Both the position numbers and the translations under genes were made by a program. A stretch of DNA of 64,000 nucleotides from Pseudomonas sp. SCA2728.1_7 (GTDB lineage: Bacteria > Pseudomonadota > Gammaproteobacteria > Pseudomonadales > Pseudomonadaceae): positions 5,399,001-5,463,000 of the forward strand of contig NZ_CP073104.1 in the NCBI RefSeq assembly GCF_018138145.1, read 5' to 3'. Under the pieces are notes generated by a model. The model ran no database searches. It saw only the letters and a list, made by a program, of their open reading frames with translations, and was not told the DNA's origin. Below are positions 1-10,011 of the stretch, piece by piece; the first letter of the stretch is position 1; every line of letters begins with the position of its first letter.

Positions 1-85
1 AGTTCTGCACGACGGTATAGGCTATTCGCTTCAGAGCAGCCTTGTCGGCCGCGTTCGGCAGAGGGCTTGGTTGGGTGGCGTACAT
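1..85 (-). CDS. Unidentified protein, N-terminal part only
   Basis: Only the first 28 codons lie in the window, beginning MYATQPSPLPNAADK on the minus strand. The ATG is preceded by GGATGGAGAAAGC, so GGAG is a plausible ribosome-binding site 6-9 bases upstream. No hydrophobic signal is seen in the visible part. The fragment is too short to name a family. The gene lies downstream of treR on the same strand with a 101-base gap that holds a dyad (see 141-162), so it probably has its own promoter. Confidence 0.6.
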   Translation of the reverse strand, partial: MYATQPSPLPNAADKAALKRIAYTVVQN

Positions 86-140
86 GCTTTCTCCATCCTT
101 GAGAAATGAAGGCCGAGCATGGCCGATTCGCTCAAGGGGA

Positions 141-162
141 GTGCACTACATATGTACCGCAC
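141..162. promoter_or_regulatory. Dyad, possible operator for the leftward partial gene
   Basis: The core TACATATGTA (147-156) is a perfect palindrome. It is flanked at equal two-base spacing by GTGC (141-144) and GCAC (159-162), giving a 22-base near-symmetric site. It lies about 56-76 bases upstream of the ATG at 85, in a promoter-like position. That it binds a regulator is inferred from symmetry and location alone. Confidence 0.3.
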
Positions 163-186
163 ATGATCGTTGAAAACGTGCCGGGG

Positions 187-891
187 TCAGCGCCGTGCCA
201 CGTCGGAAAAGTAGAACTTGTCCAAGGTGTGCCGCGATTCGGTGTACTCGAACTGACGACCGTCCTGAAGGAAGGTCTGGTTGCTGACCACGATCACATG
301 GCTCTGACCGTCGAGGTCCAGGTGCAATTGATCATCTTTGCTGCGCGGCACCGCTTCGATGGTGCGTTGCGCGTAGGCAATCTGTAACTGCAGGGTCTGT
401 TCGATATGGGCGTAGATCGACTGTTCGGCGATGTCGAGCGACAGACCGGGAATCACTTCGCTGACGAAATGGTTGATGTCGAGGATGACCCGTTTGCCAT
501 CGATCCGCCGCACCCGCTTGATCCGCGTGATGAGGCTGCCCGGTTCGGCATGGATATGCTCGAGCAGGGCGCCTTCGAGCGGGATCTGACTCAGTTCGAC
601 CACTTCGGTGCTGACGTCGTTGCCCAGGCGTGGGTAGGTTTCCTGAAAGCTGACGATGCCACCGAGCTGAAACTCGATCGGGTTGGTCGAAAGCACGAAG
701 GTGCCCTTGCCGTGGATCTTCTGCGCAAAGCCGCGTTCCTGAAGCAGTTCGATCGCCTTGCGCACCGTGCCACGGCTGGCCTGATAGCTGTCCATCAGTT
801 CGGTTTCGGAAGGCAGGCGGGCGCCGCGCTCCAGGCGTTCAGTCGTGATGCTGGCCAGCAGATCGCTATAGATCTGGTTGTATTTGCTCAT
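187..891 (-). CDS. treR: Trehalose operon repressor TreR, GntR/HutC family
   Basis: A 234-residue regulator. Residues 1-70 form a GntR winged helix-turn-helix (motifs ARLPSETELMDSYQASRGTV and GKGTFV). The remainder is a UTRA ligand-binding domain (about 95-230), which in the TreR branch senses trehalose-6-phosphate. It is transcribed divergently from treP, with two copies of an inverted operator between them at 1031-1072. This is the classical position of an autoregulated local repressor. The length is typical of the family. The assignment to TreR rather than another HutC-type repressor rests on the adjoining trehalose genes. Confidence 0.9.
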   Translation of the reverse strand: MSKYNQIYSDLLASITTERLERGARLPSETELMDSYQASRGTVRKAIELLQERGFAQKIHGKGTFVLSTNPIEFQLGGIVSFQETYPRLGNDVSTEVVELSQIPLEGALLEHIHAEPGSLITRIKRVRRIDGKRVILDINHFVSEVIPGLSLDIAEQSIYAHIEQTLQLQIAYAQRTIEAVPRSKDDQLHLDLDGQSHVIVVSNQTFLQDGRQFEYTESRHTLDKFYFSDVARR

Positions 892-1030
892 GGGTAGGCT
901 CGGTGCCGACTGTGCTCAAAGCCACGAACCTTAAGGCCAGGGTAGGGCTTTGTCCATGTGGACGATGGAAATCACCTTAGGGCTGAGTAGGAAAATTCGT
1001 CTTCGGTCTGGCGGGAATATACATAAACAA

Positions 1031-1072
1031 ACTCGTCTGTACGAGTTGTTGCATTAACTCGTACAGACGAGT
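1031..1072. promoter_or_regulatory. Twin TreR operators in the treR-treP gap
   Basis: Two 16-base sites, ACTCGTCTGTACGAGT (1031-1046) and ACTCGTACAGACGAGT (1057-1072), are exact reverse complements of each other. Each is also an internal dyad (ACTCGT, 4 bases, ACGAGT). Their centres are 26 bases apart. A weak treP promoter could overlap the second site: TTGCAT at 1049-1054, a 17-base gap, then TATTTT at 1072-1077. Repressor bound here would block RNA polymerase. The sequence symmetry is seen directly; binding by TreR is inferred from context. Confidence 0.8.
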
Positions 1073-1126
1073 ATTTTTCGCTTCGGCGTGCTGCCAATAA
1101 CAACAATCCATAGCGGAAGAACTAGC

Positions 1127-2569
1127 ATGAGCCACGACTACCCGAATATCGCCAGGCAATTGCTGCAAAGCCTCGGCGGCAGCGAAAACCTCGAACAGGC
1201 TGCCCATTGCGTCACGCGGTTGCGACTGGCCCTGAAGGACCCGAGCCTGGTCGACACTGCCACGCTCAATCAGATCGATCTGGTCAAAGGCTCGTTCTTC
1301 ACTGGCGGCTTGTATCAGGTAGTCATCGGTCCGGGCGAAGTGGAAAAGGTCTATGCCGAACTGCGTCGCCAGACCGGTCTCGCGGCGTCGACCATCGCTG
1401 ACGTCAAACAGAAAAGCGCCGAAAAGATCAACGCCGTGCAGCGGCTGGTGCGGGTGTTTTCCGACGTGTTCATGCCGATCCTGCCGGCGCTGATCATTGC
1501 CGGCCTGTTGATGGGTATCAACAATCTGCTGGGCGCCAAAGGCATGTTCATCGAAGGGCAGACCCTGCTCGATGCCTACCCGAAACTCGACGGGCTGTGG
1601 AGCCTGATCAACCTGATGGCCAACACCTCGTTCGTGTTTCTGCCGGCGCTGGTGGGCTGGTCGGCGGCCAAACGCTTTGGCGGCAGCGAGATCCTCGGCA
1701 TTGTGCTTGGCCTGATGCTGGTACATCCGGATCTGCTCAACGCCTGGAACTACGGCAAGGCCGTGGCCGGGCTGGACGGGCAGCAGTTGCCGTACTTCGA
1801 CATTCTCGGTCTGTTTCAGGTGGAAAAGGTCGGTTACCAGGGGCAGATCCTACCGATTCTGCTGGCGGCCTACGTGATGAGCGTCATCGAAAAATGGCTG
1901 CGCGCGCGCGTCCCCAACGCCATTCAATTGCTCGTGGTGCCGATTACCACCATCGTCGTCACCGGCGTGCTGGCGCTGGCGGTGATCGGCCCGGTGACCC
2001 GCCACATCGGCATCTTCATCACCGAGGGGCTGGTCATGTTGTTTGACCTGGCGCCGATGGTGGGTGGCGCGATTTTCGGTCTGCTGTACGCGCCGCTGGT
2101 GATCACCGGCATGCACCACATGTTTCTCGCGGTCGACCTGCAATTGATTTCGACCCAGGGCGGCACCTTCATCTGGCCGATGATCGTCATGTCCAACCTC
2201 GCACAGGGCAGTGCTGCCTTGGCGGTGTTCTGGATGACGCGCAATGCGCGGGACAAGAGCATGGCGTCGACCTCGGCGATTTCCGCCTACTTCGGTATCA
2301 CCGAACCGGCGATGTTTGGCGTCAATCTTCGCTACAAGTTTCCGTTTTACGCCGCGCTGACCGGCTCGGCGCTGGGCTGTGTGTTTCTTTCGTTGAACAA
2401 GGTTCAGGCCTCGGCCATTGGCGTTGGTGGCCTGCCGGGATTCATCTCGATCATTCCGCAGTACATCCCGATGTTTGTGCTGGGGATGCTGATTGCCATG
2501 CTCGTGCCGTTTGTTCTGACCTGTGCATTGAGCATGAAGATTGTCCGGCCCGGTTATCGGGTTGCCTGA
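1127..2569 (+). CDS. treP: Trehalose-specific PTS permease EIIBC
   Basis: A 480-residue inner-membrane permease that imports trehalose as trehalose-6-phosphate. Residues 1-90 are the EIIB domain with the phosphorylated cysteine C28 (HCVTRLRLALKD). From about residue 105 the protein is a multi-span EIIC domain. No EIIA domain is attached, so phosphate must come from the EIIA domain encoded at 5702-8224. ATG 1127 follows GGAAG and gives the normal EIIB N-terminus MSHDYPNIAR. An upstream in-frame GTG (1088) adds 13 atypical residues. First gene of the trehalose operon. In other bacteria the same protein is called TreB. Confidence 0.93.
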   Translation: MSHDYPNIARQLLQSLGGSENLEQAAHCVTRLRLALKDPSLVDTATLNQIDLVKGSFFTGGLYQVVIGPGEVEKVYAELRRQTGLAASTIADVKQKSAEKINAVQRLVRVFSDVFMPILPALIIAGLLMGINNLLGAKGMFIEGQTLLDAYPKLDGLWSLINLMANTSFVFLPALVGWSAAKRFGGSEILGIVLGLMLVHPDLLNAWNYGKAVAGLDGQQLPYFDILGLFQVEKVGYQGQILPILLAAYVMSVIEKWLRARVPNAIQLLVVPITTIVVTGVLALAVIGPVTRHIGIFITEGLVMLFDLAPMVGGAIFGLLYAPLVITGMHHMFLAVDLQLISTQGGTFIWPMIVMSNLAQGSAALAVFWMTRNARDKSMASTSAISAYFGITEPAMFGVNLRYKFPFYAALTGSALGCVFLSLNKVQASAIGVGGLPGFISIIPQYIPMFVLGMLIAMLVPFVLTCALSMKIVRPGYRVA

Positions 2570-2577
2570 TCAAGCAC

Positions 2578-2603
2578 TTTCGCGAGCAGGCTCGCTCCCA
2601 CAG
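2578..2603. repeat. Single REP sequence
   Basis: TTTCGCGAGCAGGCTCGCTC followed by CCACAG is one half of the P. fluorescens REP family also seen at 23522-23600. It lies in the 90-base gap between treP and treC and can form a short stem (GCGAGC/GCTCGC). Such intercistronic REPs can alter mRNA stability and the relative yield of flanking genes. That role is not shown here. Confidence 0.75.
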
Positions 2604-2659
2604 TTGATCGCATTTCAATGTGGGCGCGAGCTGCACGGACTTATTGAAGGAGTTGTGCC

Positions 2660-4309
2660 ATGCAAGACTGGCAACGTTCGGTGATCTACCAGATCTACCC
2701 GAAGAGTTTTCATAGCCACGCCGGCAACCCGACAGGTGATCTGCTCGGTATCGTCGCCAAGCTCGACTACCTGCACTGGCTGGGTGTCGATTGCTTGTGG
2801 ATCACGCCGTTTCTGCGTTCGCCGCAGCGTGATAATGGCTACGACATCAGCGATTACTACGCCATCGATCCGAGCTACGGCAGCATGGCCGACTGCGAGC
2901 TGTTGATCGCCGAAGCGGGCAAGCGCGGGATCAAGCTGATGCTCGACATCGTGGTCAATCACACCTCGATCGAACACGTCTGGTTCCAGCAGGCGCGCAG
3001 CAGCCTCGACAATCCTTACCGTGACTTCTATATCTGGCGTGATCAGCCGAACAACTGGGAATCCAAGTTCGGCGGTTCCGCCTGGGAGTACGAGGCCCAG
3101 ACCGGTCAGTATTACCTCCACCTGTTTGACCACACCCAGGCCGACCTGAATTGGGACAATCCCGAGGTCCGCGCTGAAGTGTTCCGGATGATGCAGTTCT
3201 GGCGAGACAAGGGTGTGGGCGGTTTTCGTCTGGACGTGATCAATCTGATCTCCAAGCCTGAGGACTTTCCCGAAGACAGCAGCGATGGCCGCCGCTTTTA
3301 TACCGACGGGCCGAATGTCCACGCGTACTTGCAGCAGATGCACCGCGAAGTCTTCGAAGGGCACGAGCTGATCAATGTCGGCGAGATGTCATCGACCAGC
3401 CTCGAACACTGCATTCGCTATTCGAATCCGCAGTCGAAAGAACTGTCGATGACCTTCAACTTTCACCACTTGAAAGTCGATTATCCGAACCTGCAGAAGT
3501 GGGTACGCGCCGACTTCGATTTCCTTCAGCTGAAGAAAATTCTGTCCGACTGGCAGACCGGCATGCAGGCCGGTGGCGGCTGGAACGCGCTGTTCTGGTG
3601 TAACCACGATCAGCCGCGCGTGGTCTCGCGTTTCGGCCATGACGGCGAGTACCGCGAACGCTCGGCGAAGATGCTCGGTACCGCGCTGCATTTTCTGCAG
3701 GGCACGCCGTTCGTCTATCAGGGCGAAGAATTGGGCATGACCAATCCGGGGTTCGAATCGATCGAGCATTATCGCGATGTCGAGACGCTGAACATCTTTC
3801 GCCTCAAACGTGAAGCCGGTAGCAGTGATGCCGACAACATGGCGGCGATCATGCAGAAGTCCCGTGATAACGGCCGCACGCCGATGCACTGGGACGCTGG
3901 GCCGAACGCCGGTTTCAGCAGCGTCGAACCGTGGATCGGAGTACCGGCCAATGCCGCGCAGATCAACGTCGCCCATCAGCTCGACGACCCGGACTCGGTG
4001 TTGCATCACTACCGCCGTCTGATCGCGCTGCGCCGCAGCGAATCGTTGATCACCGACGGGCTGTACCAACAATTGCTGCCTGAGCATCCGCAGGTCTGGG
4101 CGTATGTGCGTGAAGGTGACGCCGAGCGTTTGTTGGTGGTGAACAACTTTTACGGGACAACCTGTGAAGTGGAGTTGCCGGCGACGGTCATCAGCGAGTC
4201 GATGAGCCAGCGCCAGTTGATCAGCAATTATGCGGACGGGCCGTTGCGCAAGCGCCAGGTGACTTTAAGACCTTACGAGTCATTCGTTCTGCACCTGATC
4301 GATCCCTGA
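2660..4309 (+). CDS. treC: Alpha,alpha-phosphotrehalase (trehalose-6-phosphate hydrolase)
   Basis: A 549-residue cytoplasmic GH13 enzyme that cleaves trehalose-6-phosphate into glucose and glucose-6-phosphate. Visible GH13 landmarks are the N-terminal WQRSVIYQIYPKSF, DIVVNHTS, the nucleophile Asp in GFRLDVINL, the acid/base Glu in NVGEMSS, and the transition-state Asp in WCNHDQPR. Length is normal for TreC. ATG 2660 is preceded by GAAGGAG at good spacing. It directly follows the permease that makes its substrate. Confidence 0.95.
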   Translation: MQDWQRSVIYQIYPKSFHSHAGNPTGDLLGIVAKLDYLHWLGVDCLWITPFLRSPQRDNGYDISDYYAIDPSYGSMADCELLIAEAGKRGIKLMLDIVVNHTSIEHVWFQQARSSLDNPYRDFYIWRDQPNNWESKFGGSAWEYEAQTGQYYLHLFDHTQADLNWDNPEVRAEVFRMMQFWRDKGVGGFRLDVINLISKPEDFPEDSSDGRRFYTDGPNVHAYLQQMHREVFEGHELINVGEMSSTSLEHCIRYSNPQSKELSMTFNFHHLKVDYPNLQKWVRADFDFLQLKKILSDWQTGMQAGGGWNALFWCNHDQPRVVSRFGHDGEYRERSAKMLGTALHFLQGTPFVYQGEELGMTNPGFESIEHYRDVETLNIFRLKREAGSSDADNMAAIMQKSRDNGRTPMHWDAGPNAGFSSVEPWIGVPANAAQINVAHQLDDPDSVLHHYRRLIALRRSESLITDGLYQQLLPEHPQVWAYVREGDAERLLVVNNFYGTTCEVELPATVISESMSQRQLISNYADGPLRKRQVTLRPYESFVLHLIDP

Positions 4310-4316
4310 CCGTTAA

Positions 4317-5639
<1,323 letters not shown>

Positions 5640-5701
5640 GCGATGCTGATGGAGCGTCGTGCTCCATCGGCACTTCAAAGAACAAAACTGCAGGTGACGT
5701 C

Positions 5702-8224
5702 ATGGCCACACCCCAACCTTTGCAACTGCTGGCTCCCTTGTCCGGTGTCCTGATGGCGCTCGAGCAAGTGCCCGATCCGGTGTTTTCCGGGCGCGTGATC
5801 GGCGACGGTCTGTGCATCGATCCGACCTCGTCGACCCTTTGTGCTCCTATGGCCGGAATTGTCAGCAACGTGCAAGCCAGCGGGCATGCCGTGAGCATCA
5901 CCGATGACAATGGTGTGCAGGTGTTGATGCACATCGGCCTGGATACGGTGAACCTCGGCGGGCAAGGTTTCACTCGCCTGGTCGAAGAGGGGCAACGGGT
6001 TGCCGCCGGGCAGGCGCTGATCGAGTTCGATGCCGATTACATTGTTCGGCATGCGCGCAGCCTGATGACGTTGATGCTGGTGGTCAGCGGTGAGCCGTTT
6101 ACCTGGCTGGTCGCGTCGAGCGGACAGGTCGAAAGTGCTCAGCCGTTGCTTGAAATAGCCAGCACGCAGGCACTCAGCGAGGAAGCAGTGGCGGCAGAAG
6201 GTCAGGCCGTTTTCTCACTATCATTGAAACTGCCCAACCCCAATGGTCTGCACGCGCGCCCGGCGGCAGTGTTCGCGCAAGCGGCAAAGGTCTTCTCGGC
6301 AAAGATTTACCTGCATAAGCAGCAGGCTCAAGCCAACGCCAAATCGCTGGTGGCGATCATGGCGTTGCAGACCGCGTTCGGCGACAGCGTGCAGCTCAGT
6401 GCGGTGGGCGAAGACGCTGATGCAGCGATCGAGGTGCTGACTCGACTATTGGCCGAAGGCTGCGGTGAAACGGTAACGGCAGTGGCGCCTACCGAGGTCG
6501 TCGTCGCGCTAACGCTTCTGCGGGGCGTCTGCGCGTCACCCGGTTCGGCATTGGGCCAAGTGGTGCAGATCAGCGAACCGGTCTTCGACGTCAGCGAATT
6601 TGGCGGCGGAGCAGACGTCGAGCGTGCGGCCCTCGCCAATGCCCTGATCGAAGCCGATCTGGCCTTGCAGCATTTGCGTGATACCGCTGCTGGTGTAGCC
6701 GAAGCCGAGATCTTCAAGGCCCATCAGGAACTGCTCGAAGATCCGGGTCTGCTCGATCAGGCGCAAGCGTTGATCGACGAGGGCAAAAGTGCGGCGTTCG
6801 CCTGGCGCGCCGCCACTGAAGAAACCGCGATCATGTTTCGCCAGCTCGGCAGTGCACTGCTGGCCGAACGGGCGGCGGATCTGACCGATGTCGGGCGCCG
6901 CGTGCTCAAACTGCTTCTAGGGATTGGCGAGCAGGCGCTGGAGCTGCCGCAAGGGAGCATTCTGATTGCCGATCAATTGACGCCGTCGCAGACCGCCGGT
7001 ATCGATACCAGCAAGGTACTGGGTTTCGCTACGGTCGGGGGCGGCGCGACCAGTCACGTGGCGATTCTTGCACGCGCCTGTGGCCTGCCATCGATCTGCG
7101 GGGTGCCGGTGCAGATGCTTGCGCTGAGCAATGGCACTCAAGTACTGCTCGATGCCGACAAGGGCGAACTGCATGTGTATCCGGACTCGGCGGCGATCAA
7201 ACAATGGCAGGCGCGCCACGCGCAACAGCGCCAACGCCACGAGCATGAGCTGGCCAATGCAACGCTCGCGGCGCGCACCCGTGACGGCCATCACGTCGAG
7301 GTGTCGGCCAATGTCGCCTCTTTGTCTGAAACCGAGCAGGCCATGGCCTCGGGGGGCGCGGGCGTCGGTCTGCTGCGTTCGGAGTTTCTCTACCTGGGCC
7401 GCAACCACGCGCCGAGCCATGACGAACAGGTCGCCACTTACAGCGCGATCGCTCGCTGCGTGGGGCCTGCGCACAATCTGGTGGTGCGCACCCTCGATGT
7501 CGGCGGCGACAAACCGCTGGCCTACGTACCCATGGACAGCGAAACCAACCCGTTCCTCGGCGTGCGCGGCATTCGCTTGTGCCTGGAGCGCCCGCAATTA
7601 TTGCGAGAGCAGTTCCGCGCCATGCTCGGCTGCTGCGATCTGACACGTTTGCACATCATGTTGCCGATGGTCACGCAGCTGTCGGAGCTGCGTCTGGCGC
7701 GGCAGATGCTCGACGAGGAAATCCTCGCGCTAGGGCTAACGCAACGGCCGAAACTGGGGATCATGATCGAAGTGCCGGCCGCAGCGCTGATGGCGGATCT
7801 GTTTGCGCCGCTGGTGGATTTCTTCTCGGTCGGCACCAATGATCTGACGCAATACACCCTGGCGATGGATCGCGATCACCCGCGCCTGGCCAGTCAGGCG
7901 GACAGTTTTCATCCCTCGGTGCTGCGTCTGATCGCCATGACTGTGAAGGCCGCGCATGCCCATGGCAAATGGGTCGGCGTGTGCGGGGCGATGGCCTCTG
8001 AACGTCTGGCGGTGCCGCTGTTGCTGGGTTTGGGTGTGGACGAACTGTCGGTGAGCGTGCCGATGATTGCCCCGGTCAAGGCAACAGTGCGCGAGCTTGC
8101 GCTGGCGGATTGTCAGATCATCGCCCAACAGGTGCTCGGTCTGGAAAGTGCCGGGCAGGTGCGCGAGGCGTTGCAGCTGTTTCACGAGGCAACCGTCGAT
8201 ACTTTGCGGGTTCTGGAGAACTGA
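5702..8224 (+). CDS. Fused PTS phosphotransferase EIIA(Glc)-HPr-EI
   Basis: An 840-residue soluble protein carrying the full phosphoryl relay from PEP to a sugar permease. It has an EIIA(Glc)-type domain (about 1-150, active H77 in LMHIGLDTVNL), an HPr domain (about 175-260, H184 in NGLHARPA) and an EI domain (about 280-840, H452 in GGATSHVAILARACG). The EI domain includes the PEP-binding barrel motifs RSEFLYLGR, RTLDVGGDKP and FSVGTNDLTQY. Order and EIIA type match NagF-like rather than FruB-like fusions. Since TreP has no EIIA, this protein very likely serves it. ATG 5702 starts the natural EIIA N-terminus. Confidence 0.9.
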   Translation: MATPQPLQLLAPLSGVLMALEQVPDPVFSGRVIGDGLCIDPTSSTLCAPMAGIVSNVQASGHAVSITDDNGVQVLMHIGLDTVNLGGQGFTRLVEEGQRVAAGQALIEFDADYIVRHARSLMTLMLVVSGEPFTWLVASSGQVESAQPLLEIASTQALSEEAVAAEGQAVFSLSLKLPNPNGLHARPAAVFAQAAKVFSAKIYLHKQQAQANAKSLVAIMALQTAFGDSVQLSAVGEDADAAIEVLTRLLAEGCGETVTAVAPTEVVVALTLLRGVCASPGSALGQVVQISEPVFDVSEFGGGADVERAALANALIEADLALQHLRDTAAGVAEAEIFKAHQELLEDPGLLDQAQALIDEGKSAAFAWRAATEETAIMFRQLGSALLAERAADLTDVGRRVLKLLLGIGEQALELPQGSILIADQLTPSQTAGIDTSKVLGFATVGGGATSHVAILARACGLPSICGVPVQMLALSNGTQVLLDADKGELHVYPDSAAIKQWQARHAQQRQRHEHELANATLAARTRDGHHVEVSANVASLSETEQAMASGGAGVGLLRSEFLYLGRNHAPSHDEQVATYSAIARCVGPAHNLVVRTLDVGGDKPLAYVPMDSETNPFLGVRGIRLCLERPQLLREQFRAMLGCCDLTRLHIMLPMVTQLSELRLARQMLDEEILALGLTQRPKLGIMIEVPAAALMADLFAPLVDFFSVGTNDLTQYTLAMDRDHPRLASQADSFHPSVLRLIAMTVKAAHAHGKWVGVCGAMASERLAVPLLLGLGVDELSVSVPMIAPVKATVRELALADCQIIAQQVLGLESAGQVREALQLFHEATVDTLRVLEN

Positions 8225-8226
8225 AC

Positions 8227-8517
8227 ATGTTCGATCAATTGCAGAAGGCATTCTGGAAAGCCCTGACCCCGGATCTGGTCGCGGACACACCGACAGCTGC
8301 GGCCGAGCCGACTGGCGAGTTGAGCGCCGATATCGTCGCGGCGCTGGGCGGTGTGGATAACCTGAAGTCGCAGCAACCGCTGGCGTTGACGCGGGTGCGG
8401 GTAGTGTTGCGTGATGTGTCGCACATCGACCAACGGGCGTTGAGCGCCGCCGGAGTCGCGGGCGTGATGCCCTTGGCGGACGGTGTGGTGCACCTGATTA
8501 CCGGGCTGCGGCCTTAA
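8227..8517 (+). CDS. Small EIIB-like protein without the active cysteine
   Basis: A 96-residue protein starting 2 bases after the EIIA-HPr-EI stop, so almost certainly co-translated. The region GGVDNLKSQQPLALTRVRVV aligns with the EIIB domain of TreP (GGSENLEQAAHCVTRLRL). The phosphorylated cysteine is replaced by alanine, with one extra residue before it. The later part (VAGVMPLADGVVHLITG) also follows the EIIB fold. It cannot accept phosphate in the usual way. A regulatory or decoy role, or decay, are possibilities; function unknown. Confidence 0.75.
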   Translation: MFDQLQKAFWKALTPDLVADTPTAAAEPTGELSADIVAALGGVDNLKSQQPLALTRVRVVLRDVSHIDQRALSAAGVAGVMPLADGVVHLITGLRP

Positions 8518-8634
8518 GCCGGCAGGTGATGTGCGGCCTCAGGTCGCCCTTACTGTTTCTCAACCGCAGGTGTATCGTATTCGCCTTTTGCAGGCCTTCA
8601 GGGCCTGTCGCTGATACGTGAGGTAGTTGAGTTC

Positions 8635-10011
8635 ATGTCCTTTACCCGTCGCCAAATCCTCGGTGGCCTGGCCGGTCTTGTTGTCGTTGGCGTTGGTGCG
8701 GGGGGCGCGTCGCGTTATTGGCTGGGCAAAATGGCCGACGCCGAGGCGGGCCACGATTATGAACTGATCGCCGCACCGCTGGACGTCGAGCTGGTGCCGG
8801 GGCACAAGACCGAGGCCTGGGCATTCGGCCCGTCGGCGCCGGGCACCGAGTTGCGTGTGCGCCAGGGTGAATGGCTGCGGGTACGCTTCATCAACCACTT
8901 GCCGGTGGCGACGACCATTCACTGGCACGGCATTCGTCTGCCGCTGGAAATGGACGGCGTGCCGTACGTGTCGCAGTTGCCGGTGTTGCCGGGTGAGTAC
9001 TTCGATTACAAATTCCGCGTGCCGGATGCCGGCAGCTATTGGTATCACCCGCACGTCAGCAGCAGCGAAGAACTCGGGCGCGGTCTGGTCGGGCCGCTGA
9101 TCATCGAAGAGCGCGAACCCACCGGTTTCAAGTACGAAAAAACCTTGAGCCTGAAAAACTGGCACATCGATGACGTAGGCAACTTCGTCGAATTCAGTAT
9201 TCCCCGTGAAGCGGCGCGTGGCGGTACGGCGGGGCGCTTGTCGACGATCAACGGTGTGCCGACCCCGGTGATCGAACTGCCGGCCGGGCAGATCACTCGG
9301 GTGCGTTTGCTCAACCTCGACAACACGTTGACTTACCGCATCAACATTCCCGGTGTCGAAGCGCAGATCTATGCGCTGGACGGCAATCCGGTCGAGCCAC
9401 GGCCGTTGGGCAAGGAATACTGGCTGGGTCCGGGCATGCGCATTTGTCTGGCGATCAAGGCACCGGCGGCGGGCGAAGAGTTGTCGCTGCGCAATGGCCC
9501 GGTACGTCTCGGCACCCTGCGTTCGGTGGCCAATAACGAGGCGCCGACTGACTGGCCAAAAGCGCTGCCGGCCAACCCGGTGGCAGAGCCGGACCTGGCC
9601 AATGCCGAGAAACTCAACTTCAATTTCGAATGGGTCGGCTCGGTGTCGGTCAACGTCGACAATGGCCGGCCGCCGAGCCTGTGGCAGATCAACGGCAAGG
9701 CTTGGGACATCACCGACAAGACTTGTGCCGACCGACCGATCGCCAGCCTGAAGCTGGGGCAGAGCTACATCTTCGAATTGAAGAACATGACCCAGTATCA
9801 GCACCCGATCCACTTGCATGGCATGAGTTTCAAGGTGATCGCGTCGAACCGGCACAAGATCATTCCGTACTTCACCGACACTTATTTGTTGGGCAAGAAC
9901 GAGCGCGCGCAAGTGGCGCTGGTGGCCGATAATCCGGGGGTGTGGATGTTCCACTGCCACGTGATCGACCACATGGAAACCGGCCTGATGGCCGCCATCG
10001 AGGTGAAGTGA
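8635..10011 (+). CDS. cumA: Multicopper oxidase CumA
   Basis: A 458-residue laccase-like oxidase. A twin-arginine signal (TRRQILGGLAGLVVVGVG) directs folded export to the periplasm. All four copper-ligand motifs are present: HWHGIRLP, WYHPHVS, HPIHLHGMSF and MFHCHVIDHME, the last with the type 1 cysteine. In P. putida GB-1, CumA with a downstream deaminase gene was linked to Mn(II) oxidation, though later work cast doubt on a direct role. The same pairing with tadA occurs here. The start is supported by GAGGTAGTTGAGTTC upstream. Confidence 0.85.
   Translation: MSFTRRQILGGLAGLVVVGVGAGGASRYWLGKMADAEAGHDYELIAAPLDVELVPGHKTEAWAFGPSAPGTELRVRQGEWLRVRFINHLPVATTIHWHGIRLPLEMDGVPYVSQLPVLPGEYFDYKFRVPDAGSYWYHPHVSSSEELGRGLVGPLIIEEREPTGFKYEKTLSLKNWHIDDVGNFVEFSIPREAARGGTAGRLSTINGVPTPVIELPAGQITRVRLLNLDNTLTYRINIPGVEAQIYALDGNPVEPRPLGKEYWLGPGMRICLAIKAPAAGEELSLRNGPVRLGTLRSVANNEAPTDWPKALPANPVAEPDLANAEKLNFNFEWVGSVSVNVDNGRPPSLWQINGKAWDITDKTCADRPIASLKLGQSYIFELKNMTQYQHPIHLHGMSFKVIASNRHKIIPYFTDTYLLGKNERAQVALVADNPGVWMFHCHVIDHMETGLMAAIEVK

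Noticed and set aside
8560..9972. A 470-codon - strand frame opposite cumA
   Set aside because: The + strand frame has all four copper motifs and a Tat signal; the antisense product has none.
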